Positions 7,264-16,014 of a stretch of 64,000 nucleotides of DNA are shown one piece after another; positions within the stretch are counted from its first letter, which is position 1, and each line of letters opens with the position of its first letter. The stretch is from Microcosmobacter mediterraneus (GTDB lineage Bacteria; Bacteroidota; Bacteroidia; Flavobacteriales; Flavobacteriaceae): positions 1-64,000 of the forward strand of contig NZ_JAVRIA010000003.1 of the NCBI RefSeq assembly GCF_031846265.1, in the 5' to 3' direction. The translations under genes were made by a program, and so were the position numbers. The notes under the pieces were generated by a model. That model was not told the DNA's origin. It saw nothing but the letters and a program-made list of their open reading frames with translations, and ran no database searches.

Positions 7264-7944
7264 TTATAAAAACTCACGATACTGTATAACTCTAAAATCA
7301 AAGGTATTAAAGTCAGGGTTTTTAGACTTTAGTTGTTTGTACAAAGGCATTCTACTTATAGAAATGTTAGCTGCTCCTGAGCCTGACGTTAATGAAACTG
7401 TTTTGATTGTTCTCATATAGGTCTCGACTTCGCTCGACCTGACAGGAATTGTGAATTTATGAATCCTTGGCACATCATTATTGACGAGTTCTAATTTTAA
7501 TCCGTATGTTTTTAGATGTTTTCTAAAAAAGAATTCTGGTCCGTTTTTACTATTACCTCCTGTAAATAATATCGTGTCAATATTAGGAAACTGTTTTATA
7601 TAACCTATAACATCTCGCAGCACAATATTTTTCATACCTAAATCTGACGCATCAATTTTATGACGTTCTGCACTTTCAACAATATCACAAACACCTATTT
7701 TGTGCCGAACAAGAAATTGCTTGCGTTGTTCAACGGCCTCTTCAGAATTATCATACCTTAAATTTAGGTTATGGATTACCTCTATTTTTTTCCATAGAGA
7801 ATTGTAATAACTCCCATAACAAAAGTCAACATCCTGTTCTAACAAATTCCCTTTAGAGAATCGTGGTGGTGGTAAGGTACCAACAATGATTTTGGTAGTA
7901 TCGTTTTTTAAAAATGGTGGATATGGATGCTTATGTAAAAACAA
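7264..7944 (-). CDS. Uracil-DNA-glycosylase-like family protein with in-frame palindrome
   Basis: The N-terminal TKIIVGTLPPPRFSKG and GSYYNSLWKKI, then GVCDIVESAERHKIDASD, ILFTGGNSKNG and the C-terminal VSLTSGSGAANISI, resemble the uracil/mismatch DNA glycosylase fold as seen in Bacteroidota proteins of this type. Substrate and activity are not known to me. No ATG is available near the N-terminus. TTG at 7992 is the most upstream choice, but TTG at 7944 (giving MFLHKHPYPPF) fits the start of the domain and leaves 77 bases to the divergent gene. A palindromic repeat at 7416-7446 encodes IPVRSSEVETY in frame without breaking the gene. Confidence 0.7.
   Translation of the reverse strand: MFLHKHPYPPFLKNDTTKIIVGTLPPPRFSKGNLLEQDVDFCYGSYYNSLWKKIEVIHNLNLRYDNSEEAVEQRKQFLVRHKIGVCDIVESAERHKIDASDLGMKNIVLRDVIGYIKQFPNIDTILFTGGNSKNGPEFFFRKHLKTYGLKLELVNNDVPRIHKFTIPVRSSEVETYMRTIKTVSLTSGSGAANISISRMPLYKQLKSKNPDFNTFDFRVIQYREFL
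7416..7446. repeat. Palindromic element embedded in a coding sequence
   Basis: AGGTC/GACCT arms surround a core that on the minus strand reads GTCGAGCGAAGTCGAGAC (7421-7438), one base different from the intergenic element at 2071-2088. It lies in the glycosylase-like gene in frame and contributes about ten residues between the strand HKFTI and the conserved TIKTVSLTSGSG segment. Confidence 0.7.
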
Positions 7945-8021
7945 TAAATCAGTATTTATATTTATCTTTAAACGAAACTGTAAATTTACCAAAATTACGT
8001 TTGTAATAAATCAACACCTAG

Positions 8022-8921
8022 ATGAAGCCAATTTTAAAATTAACTAATGAATATGTTCAAATTCTTTTTGGTGTTATTTTGGCAAGTATTGGTTTAAAAG
8101 CCTTTTTATTACCCAACGGCTTCTTAGATGGTGGTGTTACAGGAATTGCCATTCTTCTGAACACTCAATTTGATATTAATATTTCGTATTTATTAATCGG
8201 ACTGAGCATTCCGTTTTTAATCATGGCCTATTTTACTGTATCTAAGCGTATTGTAGTAAAGTCGATTATTAGTATTGTTACATTAGCCTTATTTATTCAT
8301 TTTGAAAATTTTCAAACCATAACAGACGATAAACTTTTAATTGCCATTTTTGGTGGTTTATTTTTAGGTGCAGGAATTGGCATTGCTATTAGAAATGGAT
8401 CTGTGTTAGACGGTTCAGAAATTTTAGGTGTGTTTGTCAATGACCGATTTGGGATAAGTATTGGTAAAATTATTCTATTATTTAATATCATTCTCTTTAG
8501 CATTACTGCATTTGTATTGTCTAAAGAGGTCGCCTTATATTCTATCTTAACCTATATTGTTACCGCAAAAGTTACCGACTTAACTATAGAAGGTTTCGAG
8601 GACTTTATTGGAATTACTATTGTATCCAGTAAAAATGATGAAATCAAAAAATTAATTATGAAAGAACTTGGAGCTGGAATGACCATTTACAAAGGAAAAA
8701 AAGGATTTGGTAGTCAAGGTCAAACACAGGATTTTGATATTATTCATACCGTAATTAATAGAATTGATTTACGGAAAATAAATAGACTGATTGATCGCAC
8801 AGATTCTAATGCGTTTATAATAGAGTTCGATGTTAACAACGTTAAAGGCGGTGTATTACGACGCTATTTATCTAGAAATAAAGGCAAACGTTTAGCCGCA
8901 AGTTTATCTGACAATAACTAA
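8022..8921 (+). CDS. YitT family membrane protein (DUF161/DUF2179)
   Basis: Integral membrane protein with about six helices (NEYVQILFGVILASIGLKAF, YLLIGLSIPFLIMAYF, SIISIVTLALFIHF, and two further pairs to about residue 185), then a cytoplasmic DUF2179 domain of about 90 residues containing ELGAGMTIYKGKKGF and IEFDVNNVKGG. The repeated glycine motif LPNGFLDGGVTGIA is typical of YitT. The transported substrate is not established. It is divergent from the glycosylase-like gene and 16 bases upstream of a DJ-1-like lipoprotein gene in the same direction. Confidence 0.88.
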   Translation: MKPILKLTNEYVQILFGVILASIGLKAFLLPNGFLDGGVTGIAILLNTQFDINISYLLIGLSIPFLIMAYFTVSKRIVVKSIISIVTLALFIHFENFQTITDDKLLIAIFGGLFLGAGIGIAIRNGSVLDGSEILGVFVNDRFGISIGKIILLFNIILFSITAFVLSKEVALYSILTYIVTAKVTDLTIEGFEDFIGITIVSSKNDEIKKLIMKELGAGMTIYKGKKGFGSQGQTQDFDIIHTVINRIDLRKINRLIDRTDSNAFIIEFDVNNVKGGVLRRYLSRNKGKRLAASLSDNN

Positions 8922-8937
8922 TTATTTACTAAATAAA

Positions 8938-9672
8938 ATGATGCTTAGATTATTAATACTATTGAGCTTTACTCTTGTTCTAAATTGCAAAAATGAACCT
9001 CAAATAAAAACTAATGCTGAGTTTACTAAACCTATGCCAAAGTTAGAAGAAGGCAGATACAATGTAGCCTTTTTAATCATGGATGGTGTTTATAACACCG
9101 AACTAACTGCACCTTTCGATATTTTTCAGCATACTATTTTTAGAGATAGTATAAAAGCTATGAATACCTTTACAGTCGCTAATACTTTAAATCCTATTAG
9201 AACTTTTGAAGGGATGTACTTGCTTCCAGATTTTGATTACACCTCAGAAAACTTACCTAAAATAGATATTCTTGTAATTCCGAGCGCAGAACATCATTTA
9301 GATACTGATTTAGAAGATGAGGTGATGCTAAGTTTTGTAAGACAAGTTGATAAAGACGCACAGTTTATGACCTCACATTGCGATGGTGCATTTGTGTTAG
9401 CCAAAGCAGGATTATTAGACGATGTGGTATCTACAACGTTTCCTTCAGATATAGATACTATGCGAGCTATGTTTCCTAAATTGAACATTAGAAAGGATAT
9501 TCTCTTTGTGCATGATGGAAAGTATATTACCTCAGCAGGTGGTGCAAAATCATTTGAGGCTGCCTTATATTTAAGCGAATATCTTTATGGTAAAGACATT
9601 GCTCAAAGTCTTGCTGGAGGATTAGTCATTGACTGGAATCTAGACGATGTTCCTCATTTAGTCATTGATTAA
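8938..9672 (+). CDS. DJ-1/PfpI (GlxA-like) domain lipoprotein
   Basis: A hydrophobic leader and the lipobox LVLNC mark a lipoprotein of the cell envelope. The rest is a DJ-1/PfpI fold: YNVAFLIMDGVYNTELTAPFDIF, ILVIPSAEHHL, the nucleophile elbow SHCDGAFVLAKAGLLDD and the C-terminal SAGGAKSFEAALYL. The presumed reactive Cys is kept. Secreted versions of this fold are unusual compared with the cytoplasmic GlxA regulators, and no AraC domain is present. The function is unknown. It follows the YitT gene and converges on the Lrp gene with a 4-base overlap. Confidence 0.82.
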   Translation: MMLRLLILLSFTLVLNCKNEPQIKTNAEFTKPMPKLEEGRYNVAFLIMDGVYNTELTAPFDIFQHTIFRDSIKAMNTFTVANTLNPIRTFEGMYLLPDFDYTSENLPKIDILVIPSAEHHLDTDLEDEVMLSFVRQVDKDAQFMTSHCDGAFVLAKAGLLDDVVSTTFPSDIDTMRAMFPKLNIRKDILFVHDGKYITSAGGAKSFEAALYLSEYLYGKDIAQSLAGGLVIDWNLDDVPHLVID

Positions 9673-10103
9673 GCTGGCTTTATAGCATTTTGCTTAACTA
9701 CTTGCGATAAAACAATCTGTGTTTTGGTTTCGCCATATACAATGAGGTTGTCTATAAATCCTTCTAAATGTTTTTGATTTCTCAATACAACTTCCATAAC
9801 TATGTTTTCGTTACCTGTAATTCTGTAGCAATTAACAACCTCATCATAGGTTTGTATTTTCTCTAAAAAGGGTTTTAATTTTCCCATAAAAGCTCTAAGC
9901 GTAATTATCGCTTTGAACTGATACCCTAAATCTAAAGATGAAATCTGAGCAATATAGCCTTCCAATATTCCGGAGTCTTCCATTTTCTTAATTCGCTCAG
10001 AAACTGCAGGAGAGCTTATTCCTACTTGCTTGCCAATAGCTACATTAGATTGACGTGCATTCTCTTGCAAGCATTTTAAGATCTTATTATTAATTAAATC
10101 CAT
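9669..10103 (-). CDS. Lrp/AsnC family transcriptional regulator
   Basis: A 144-residue regulator. An N-terminal winged helix-turn-helix (NVAIGKQVGISSPAVSERI) is followed by a RAM/AsnC effector domain with ITLRAFMGKL and CYRITGNENIVMEVV. Family members bind amino acids and form dimers and octamers. The effector and targets cannot be read from sequence. The upstream DNA between this gene and the one at 10224 is AT-rich, with TTTAAAT/ATTTAAA palindromes near 10150-10180 that could be operator DNA. Confidence 0.93.
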   Translation of the reverse strand: MDLINNKILKCLQENARQSNVAIGKQVGISSPAVSERIKKMEDSGILEGYIAQISSLDLGYQFKAIITLRAFMGKLKPFLEKIQTYDEVVNCYRITGNENIVMEVVLRNQKHLEGFIDNLIVYGETKTQIVLSQVVKQNAIKPA

Positions 10104-10197
10104 ATTTTTTAAAGTAAATATATTAAAATTTAATAATTATTAAAGTAATTAGTTTAAATAGATTTAAATATTAATTTAAAGTAACCCATTTTGCTCG

Positions 10198-10205
10198 TAA
10201 CTTTG
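10198..10205 (+). promoter_or_regulatory. -7 promoter element TAACTTTG
   Basis: Matches the Bacteroidota -7 consensus TAnnTTTG, 18 bases upstream of the ATG at 10224. No clear -33 TTG is found at the expected spacing. Confidence 0.35.
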
Positions 10206-10223
10206 TGAAAATTGCTATAAATA

Positions 10224-10619
10224 ATGTCGCCGAATCTCCCAAATTATTTGTCCGAACTCCCTATCTATCAGAAGGCTATGGATATCTGGACACTGTCCAG
10301 AAATATTTCTACATATCTTAATTATGATTTATGCACTCTGGATGAGTATGGTAATGAAGATCCTAATATTTACTTTTCAGGTGACATTGTTCAGCAAAGT
10401 TCTTCCTTAAGTTCAGAAGTTATTAATACTGCATTAGAGAATACTCGAGATGAGAAATACAAACGAATGTTATCTTTAAAACGTTTAACTCGACATCTGT
10501 ATAATAACTGTACACGTTTAGAAAATGCAAACAGCAATGGTAAAGAATATTTACCGCTTCTTAAAGTTGAACTTAAAAGATTTAACAGACTGCATCGCTC
10601 TTGGATGCTCACACTTTAA
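10224..10619 (+). CDS. Conserved helical protein of unknown function
   Basis: A 131-residue protein with no signal peptide or membrane segment. It begins with PNYLSELPIYQKAMDIWTLS and continues as several amphipathic helices rich in Arg, Leu and Asn, so it may be a small four-helix bundle. I do not recognise a catalytic motif. It lies upstream of kdsA in the same direction with 68 bases between, where a second -7 element occurs, so it may be transcribed separately. Confidence 0.6.
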   Translation: MSPNLPNYLSELPIYQKAMDIWTLSRNISTYLNYDLCTLDEYGNEDPNIYFSGDIVQQSSSLSSEVINTALENTRDEKYKRMLSLKRLTRHLYNNCTRLENANSNGKEYLPLLKVELKRFNRLHRSWMLTL

Positions 10620-10654
10620 TTCTCAGCGCTCGACATTTAGGGATTTTAATTTTG

Positions 10655-10662
10655 TAACTTTG
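10655..10662 (+). promoter_or_regulatory. -7 promoter element TAACTTTG for kdsA
   Basis: TAnnTTTG match 25 bases before the kdsA ATG. No -33 TTG is seen at 17-20 bases upstream, so this is a partial match. Confidence 0.4.
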
Positions 10663-10687
10663 CAGGCAAAATTAAACATCTAATAGC

Positions 10688-11506
10688 ATGTCTATAGAAA
10701 AGCTTCCAAAAATAAAACATACATCATCTAACAACTTTTTTTTATTAGCAGGTCCTTGTGCTATTGAGGGAGAAGATATGGCAATGCGTATTGCTGAACG
10801 TGTTGTAAGAATAACTGAGGATTTAAAAATACCTTATGTATTTAAAGGCAGTTTTAAAAAGGCTAATCGAAGTCGTATAGATAGTTTTACTGGTATTGGC
10901 GATGAGAAAGCACTTAAGATTCTAAAAAAAGTTTCTGACACCTTTAATGTACCAACGATTACAGATATTCATGAAGTTTCTGATGCTGCTAAAGCTGCTG
11001 AATATGCAGACGTTCTTCAAATTCCTGCTTTTCTAGTAAGGCAGACTGACCTTGTTGTTGCAGCAGCTGAAACAGGGAAATTTGTAAACCTAAAAAAAGG
11101 ACAATTTATGAGTCCTGAAGCTATGAAACATGCCGTAAAAAAAGTACAAGATTCTGGAAACAGTAATGCCTGGATAACAGATCGTGGTACTATGTTTGGC
11201 TACCAAGATATGATTGTAGATTTTAGAGGCATACCAACAATGCGCACTTACGCGCCAACCGTTTTAGATGTGACACATTCACTACAACAACCTAACCAAT
11301 CTTCTGGTGTTACAGGAGGTCGACCAGATATGATTGAAACGATTGCAAGGGCTGGTGTTGTAAATAATATTGATGGTCTATTTATGGAAACTCATTTCGA
11401 TCCTGCAAATGCTAAAAGCGATGGCGCCAATATGCTACACTTAGATCACTTGGAAGGTTTACTTAAAAACTTAGTGGCGATAAAGAAAACTGTAAATTCA
11501 CTCTAA
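10688..11506 (+). CDS. kdsA: 3-deoxy-8-phosphooctulonate (KDO-8-P) synthase
   Basis: Condenses PEP with arabinose-5-phosphate to KDO-8-P, the first committed step of KDO for the LPS inner core. Motifs: LLAGPCAIEGEDMA, FKGSFKKANRSR, TDIHE, QIPAFLVRQTDL, NLKKGQFMSP and the phosphate-binding GGRPD. The Cys in GPCAIE is the metal ligand of the metal-dependent class, where the metal-independent enzymes have Asn. It has 272 residues. Its stop overlaps the convergent methyltransferase gene by four bases. Confidence 0.95.
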   Translation: MSIEKLPKIKHTSSNNFFLLAGPCAIEGEDMAMRIAERVVRITEDLKIPYVFKGSFKKANRSRIDSFTGIGDEKALKILKKVSDTFNVPTITDIHEVSDAAKAAEYADVLQIPAFLVRQTDLVVAAAETGKFVNLKKGQFMSPEAMKHAVKKVQDSGNSNAWITDRGTMFGYQDMIVDFRGIPTMRTYAPTVLDVTHSLQQPNQSSGVTGGRPDMIETIARAGVVNNIDGLFMETHFDPANAKSDGANMLHLDHLEGLLKNLVAIKKTVNSL

Positions 11507-11961
11507 GAACGCGGTTTAGGTAATTGCCTATCATACATTACAATACTTCCTGCAACAGATACGTTAAGACTTAATTCGCTATTAAACTTCACTAAAAAGT
11601 GACTTTTCTCTATGGCTTGTTTGGATAATCCATGATCTTCGGCACCTAATAAATAGACACAACGTCTTGGGTGATGGAATGTTTCTAAATCTTGTGCTTC
11701 TTCAGTCAATTCAACACCAACAATACGAGCGCCTTTGGGTAAATTATTATAGAATTCATTAAACGTATCGTAATGAAAATAAGGCATAGATTTTACTGCG
11801 TTATGTGTATCGCTAGCTTGTTTTGCGTAACGGTTACCAATAGTAAAAATAAAACTTGCACCTAAGTTTTGAGCAGAGCGCCAAAGTACACCTAAATTTT
11901 CTGGTGTTTTACCATTTTGGATGCCTATGCCAAAGAATTCGTTAATAAGGTTATCATTCAT
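11503..11961 (-). CDS. TrmH/SpoU family RNA 2'-O-methyltransferase
   Basis: A knotted SPOUT methyltransferase of 152 residues, the catalytic domain only. Motif 1 is GKTPENLGVLWRSAQNLGA, motif 2 is YLLGAEDHGLS, and motif 3 is SLNVSVAGSIVMYDR. It uses SAM to methylate ribose in tRNA or rRNA. The small size resembles TrmL-like enzymes, but the exact RNA position is not decidable here. It lies just downstream of the tRNA-fMet terminator. Confidence 0.85.
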   Translation of the reverse strand: MNDNLINEFFGIGIQNGKTPENLGVLWRSAQNLGASFIFTIGNRYAKQASDTHNAVKSMPYFHYDTFNEFYNNLPKGARIVGVELTEEAQDLETFHHPRRCVYLLGAEDHGLSKQAIEKSHFLVKFNSELSLNVSVAGSIVMYDRQLPKPRS

Positions 11962-11970
11962 AGTATAAAA

Positions 11971-12003
11971 CTAAAAAAGTCTTTCATTAAATGAAAGACT
12001 TTT
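11971..12003 (-). terminator. Intrinsic terminator of the initiator tRNA
   Basis: A perfect 13-bp stem (11975-11987 with 11991-12003) and 3-base loop, followed on the minus strand by a run of T. It lies 5 bases after the tRNA 3' end. Confidence 0.85.
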
Positions 12004-12008
12004 CTTTG

Positions 12009-12081
<73 letters not shown>

Positions 12082-12152
12082 ATTTAATTTCAAAATAACT
12101 GTCTTAGCTATTAACTTTCGGTTCATAATGCCGACCCAGTCATTTTGGATTG

Positions 12153-12182
12153 CAAATATACGATGCTTTTTGATTTTAACAA
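12153..12182 (-). promoter_or_regulatory. Bacteroidota promoter for tRNA-fMet
   Basis: On the minus strand TTG (12182-12180) is followed after exactly 19 bases by TATATTTG (12160-12153), a full match to TTG-N19-TAnnTTTG. A leader of roughly 65 bases would precede the tRNA. Confidence 0.75.
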
Positions 12183-12193
12183 GTATAATAACG

Positions 12194-12223
12194 AAAAAAC
12201 TCCTGCAGATTAACAGGAGTTTT
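12194..12223 (-). terminator. Terminator of the LRR protein gene
   Basis: The inverted repeat AAAACTCCTG/CAGGAGTTTT (12196-12205 and 12214-12223) with an 8-base loop is followed by six T on the minus strand. It lies 26 bases after the stop of the gene at 12249. Confidence 0.8.
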
Positions 12224-12248
12224 AATTAAAACCAAAAGACTGTTATGT

Positions 12249-13163
12249 TTAGTTATCGTCTTCTTCTGTATCTAAAGTTGCTATACTTCCTTTACTATTT
12301 GTAGCTTCGTAATCAAAAGCAATACCTTCTGGTAATTGCTCACCTAAAGCTGCAAAATCTCCTTTAAAATCATTATTACCTATCATTAAGGTTTTTAAGT
12401 TACTTAAACTAGCAATACCTGATGGTAAATCGCCATAAAAAGCGTTATTGGAAAGTATTAAATCTTCTAAATTGGTTAATTTATCCATTGAGGTTGGCAA
12501 TGTTCCAAATAAGCTATTATCAAATAAACTTAGGGTTACTAATGATTCTAAATTAGAAATACTAGATGGTAATTTACCACTCAAATTATTACTGCTAACC
12601 AATAATTGTTTCAAGTTTTTTAATTCTCCTATTGAACTAGGTATTGATCCTGAAAGTTCATTGCTGTATAATTCTAAAACTTTTAAATTCTTAAGATTAC
12701 CAATCTGAGCTGGGATTTTTCCTTTGAGAGTGTTCATAAATAATTGTATTGACTCTAACTCTGCAAGTGTAGTAATCTCATTTGGTATTTCACCTTCTAA
12801 ACTATTAAATGCAATATTAATTTCTTGTAAAGACTTAAGGTTGCCAATAGTATTTGGGATTGATCCTTTTATTTGATTTCTGAACAAACATAATTTTTCT
12901 AAGTGAACTAAATCGCCAATCTCTGCTGGTAACTCACCTTGTAAATTATTGAGCATTAAATTTATCTCAACGACTTTTCCGTCAGAAACTACAACACCAT
13001 ACCAATCGGTAACTGGTTGAGTCATGTCCCAAGAGGTGCTCCATTCTGATCCATTTGTTGAATTGTACAAGGCTTTTAAGGCCTCTTTTTCCTGAGGAGA
13101 TATGTTGGCAAATGCAAAAACAGATACCAAACATAATACTAGTGATAGCTTCAAAGTTTTCAT
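12249..13163 (-). CDS. Secreted leucine-rich repeat protein (plant-type LRRs)
   Basis: A signal peptide (LSLVLCLVSVFAFA) is followed by an N-cap with EALKALYNSTNGSEWSTSW and WYGVVVS. Then come about eight 24-residue repeats of the LxxLxxLxLxxNxLxGxIP class (for example GNLKSLQEINIAFNSLEGEI and ELKNLKQLLVSSNNLSGKL). The tail is acidic. Repeats of this kind form a curved binding surface. The ligand is unknown and no sorting domain is present at the C-terminus. It forms a single-gene unit with its own terminator. Confidence 0.88.
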   Translation of the reverse strand: MKTLKLSLVLCLVSVFAFANISPQEKEALKALYNSTNGSEWSTSWDMTQPVTDWYGVVVSDGKVVEINLMLNNLQGELPAEIGDLVHLEKLCLFRNQIKGSIPNTIGNLKSLQEINIAFNSLEGEIPNEITTLAELESIQLFMNTLKGKIPAQIGNLKNLKVLELYSNELSGSIPSSIGELKNLKQLLVSSNNLSGKLPSSISNLESLVTLSLFDNSLFGTLPTSMDKLTNLEDLILSNNAFYGDLPSGIASLSNLKTLMIGNNDFKGDFAALGEQLPEGIAFDYEATNSKGSIATLDTEEDDN

Positions 13164-13293
13164 AATAGTAGATTTGAGGAGGGACTCTTTACTGATACGA
13201 AACTATAAGATTATCGTTTAAAATACAACTTTTTTCGACGAAATGCACTTTTGTATGTATAATTAACTGAATATCAATTAATTAAAAAATAAC

Positions 13294-13479
13294 TTATTGT
13301 GCTTCTGAAGCTGTAAAACTTACTATATTTTCGGCTTCAATTGTAAAATCTACAAGTAAAGGATTACAGCATACTTCACAATCTTCAATATAACTTTGAG
13401 GCCCTGACGATTGTTCTAAAAGTATAGAAATCTGTTCCCAACAATGAGGACATTGAAAAAAATACTCTAGCTGTTGCAT
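13294..13479 (-). CDS. CPXCG-motif cysteine-rich small protein
   Basis: A 61-residue protein with an N-terminal CPHC and a second CEVCC pair about 25 residues later, in the arrangement of the CPXCG cysteine-rich family (probable zinc knuckle). Here the first motif reads CPHCWE, so the G after the second Cys is W. The function of the family is not established. It is 3 bases downstream of the LolC/E-like gene and likely co-transcribed. Confidence 0.85.
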   Translation of the reverse strand: MQQLEYFFQCPHCWEQISILLEQSSGPQSYIEDCEVCCNPLLVDFTIEAENIVSFTASEAQ

Positions 13480-13482
13480 AAT

Positions 13483-14715
13483 TTAATCAAAACGTATCGC
13501 TTTTACAGGTGTAATTTTAGAGATTATTACTGATGGTATAACGAGTAATAACATACAGGCTATGAAAGTTCCTATATTTAATAGTAATATATAGTCAAAG
13601 GATAAATACACTGGTGCTTCATTAACATAATATGTATCTGGATTTAGCGGAATTATTTTAAAATATTTTTGAATTAACAATAATCCAATGCCTATAATAT
13701 TTCCCCAAAGCAAACCTAAACCAACTAAATAGGAAGCATTAGTTAAAAATATTTTTCTAATACTAAAGTTAGAACTTCCAAGTGCTTTAAGAATTCCTAT
13801 CATTTGTGTACGCTCTAGAATTAAAACCAATAACGCTGTGATCATATTAATACCTGCAACTAGTATCATAATACCTATAATGCCATAAACATTATTATCA
13901 AATATTTTAATCCATTCAAAAACAGAGTAATATTTATCAGAGACTTTTCTTGCATTTAATAATGATGGAATACTTTCATAGATCTCAGTCGTCTTTTCAT
14001 CTAATTTAGAATAGTCATCGATAAAAATTTCGAAGCTTCCTACATCCTCTTTTTCCCAACGATTAAGACGTTGTATATGCCTTATATCTCCTAGTATAAA
14101 CGTTTTATCTAATTCTTCAAATCCTGAGCTAAAAACACCTGAAATTGTAAATGATCTAATTCTTGGTACTTTTTGCAAGTCTTCTCCAAAAACCATTTGA
14201 AATTTATCACCAGATTTTAAATTTAATCGGTTGGCGACGATACTTGAAATCAATACTGAGTTACTCATAGTGTCATTAAAATTTGGTAATGAACCTTCTA
14301 CAAGAAATGTTTCAAAATAAGACCAATTATAATCTGAAGCAACACCCTTAAGTACAACACCTTCAACATTCGTTTCAGTTCTAATTAATCCGAATTTGGC
14401 AGCTACAGGTTGTATATATTTTACACCTTCAACAGTTTTAAATTCTGGATAAAAATCTTGGTTTATAGAGATAGGAACAATAGACTCGTTAGACGCATTA
14501 TTATCATAATTAGACACCACAATATGGCCATTAAAAGCTACGACTTTATCTCGTATTTTCTGTTGCAGACCTAAGCCAGTGGCAATAGCAACCAACATCA
14601 CAACCATACCAATAGTAATAGCAGTAATTCCAATTTTTATTATTGGTGCTGATACACTACTTTTATACGACTTACTACCAATGATGCGTTTAGCTATAAA
14701 GAGTTCGAAATTCAA
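13483..14715 (-). CDS. FtsX-family ABC permease, LolC/LolE-like
   Basis: Inner-membrane permease of the lipoprotein-release type. The N-terminal ELFIAKRI is followed by a first membrane helix (IIKIGITAITIGMVVMLVAI), a large periplasmic MacB-like domain to about residue 270, and three helices at the end (IIGIMILVAGINMITALLVL and two more) with the ILKALGSSNFSIRKIF coupling segment and the terminal PVKAIR. No ATG is available. TTG at 14715 gives MNFELFIAKRI and is preferred over TTG at 14730, which would overlap the divergent gene. The ATPase is not adjacent. Confidence 0.85.
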   Translation of the reverse strand: MNFELFIAKRIIGSKSYKSSVSAPIIKIGITAITIGMVVMLVAIATGLGLQQKIRDKVVAFNGHIVVSNYDNNASNESIVPISINQDFYPEFKTVEGVKYIQPVAAKFGLIRTETNVEGVVLKGVASDYNWSYFETFLVEGSLPNFNDTMSNSVLISSIVANRLNLKSGDKFQMVFGEDLQKVPRIRSFTISGVFSSGFEELDKTFILGDIRHIQRLNRWEKEDVGSFEIFIDDYSKLDEKTTEIYESIPSLLNARKVSDKYYSVFEWIKIFDNNVYGIIGIMILVAGINMITALLVLILERTQMIGILKALGSSNFSIRKIFLTNASYLVGLGLLWGNIIGIGLLLIQKYFKIIPLNPDTYYVNEAPVYLSFDYILLLNIGTFIACMLLLVIPSVIISKITPVKAIRFD

Positions 14716-14724
14716 AATGTACTT

Positions 14725-16014
14725 ATGCAATTACTAGTTATCAAAAATAGGGTTTTATTCTGTTTCTTAATGCTTATTGCCTGTGGTTCTAAATCCAAAA
14801 ATGATATCGCTGCCAATAACGAGGTTGTTAATAATATCAAGGAGAATAAAACTATTGTAGTTGGTGCCAACAGAACATCAGAGTATTTATCATTATTAAA
14901 AGGTAAGCGTGTTGGTATTGTTGCCAATCAGACGAGTGTTATTTTTAAGAGCACAGATTCTATTTTTGAAGTTGATCCTGAGACAAACAAACCTATTCTA
15001 TACGAAACTCAGGAAGTCTATACACATCTCGTAGATTCGTTACTAGACCATAATGTTAATATTAAAAAAGTATTTTCTCCTGAACATGGTTTTAGAGGTA
15101 AAGCAGATGCAGGAGAATTGGTTAAAGATGGTATCGATACCAAAACAGGATTACCAATTTTGTCATTACATGGAAAGCATAAAAAACCATCAAAAACACA
15201 ACTTGAAAATCTAGATATTATGATTTTTGATATACAAGATGTTGGTGTTAGATTCTACACCTACATTTCTACATTACATTATGTTATGGAAGCTTGCGCA
15301 GAACAAAACATTCCACTTCTAATTTTGGATCGTCCAAATCCTAATGGTAACTATGTGGATGGTCCTGTTTTAGAAAAGGAACACAGTAGTTTTTTAGGTA
15401 TGCATCCTATTCCTTTGGTTCATGGAATGACCATTGGAGAATATGCTAAGATGATAAATGGTGAAGGTTGGCTTAACAATGCTTTAAAATGTGATATTAT
15501 TACTGTAGAACTACTAAATTACACTCATAATAGTACTTACAGCTTACCAATACGACCGTCGCCAAATTTACCGAATGATCAATCCATAACTCTATATCCA
15601 AGTTTAGGTCTATTTGAAGGTACCAATGTAAATGCAGGCAGAGGAACTGAATATCAGTTTCAACGTTATGGAGCGCCATTTTTAGATCAAAACCATTATG
15701 AATTTAACTATACTCCAATTCCAAATTTTGGATCAAAATACCCTAAACATCAAGATAAGATTTGCTATGGTGTAGATTTATCTAACATTGAAGCTAAACG
15801 GCAATTCACTTTAAAATACATCTTGGATGCTTATCACAACGCTACAGATAAATCTAAGGTATTTAATATGTCTAATTTTACCACTCATGCAGGAACTGCA
15901 GAGTTGCAACAACAAATTGAAAGCGGTCTCAGTGAAACTGAAATTAGACTAACCTGGAAAGAAGAATTGTCTAATTTTAAAAAAATAAGAGCTACGTATT
16001 TACTTTATGATTAG
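14725..16014 (+). CDS. NamZ-like exo-beta-N-acetylmuramidase (DUF1343) lipoprotein
   Basis: The leader FCFLMLIAC contains a lipobox, so the protein is probably anchored in the envelope. The DUF1343 body shows KGKRVGIVANQTSV, FSPEHGFRGKADAGE, MIFDIQDVGVRFYTYISTL, LDRPNPNG and RGTEYQFQRYGAP. Characterised members remove terminal N-acetylmuramic acid from peptidoglycan fragments, so a role in cell-wall recycling is inferred. It has 429 residues. The start is only 9 bases from the divergent permease start, so each promoter must lie inside the other gene. Confidence 0.88.
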   Translation: MQLLVIKNRVLFCFLMLIACGSKSKNDIAANNEVVNNIKENKTIVVGANRTSEYLSLLKGKRVGIVANQTSVIFKSTDSIFEVDPETNKPILYETQEVYTHLVDSLLDHNVNIKKVFSPEHGFRGKADAGELVKDGIDTKTGLPILSLHGKHKKPSKTQLENLDIMIFDIQDVGVRFYTYISTLHYVMEACAEQNIPLLILDRPNPNGNYVDGPVLEKEHSSFLGMHPIPLVHGMTIGEYAKMINGEGWLNNALKCDIITVELLNYTHNSTYSLPIRPSPNLPNDQSITLYPSLGLFEGTNVNAGRGTEYQFQRYGAPFLDQNHYEFNYTPIPNFGSKYPKHQDKICYGVDLSNIEAKRQFTLKYILDAYHNATDKSKVFNMSNFTTHAGTAELQQQIESGLSETEIRLTWKEELSNFKKIRATYLLYD

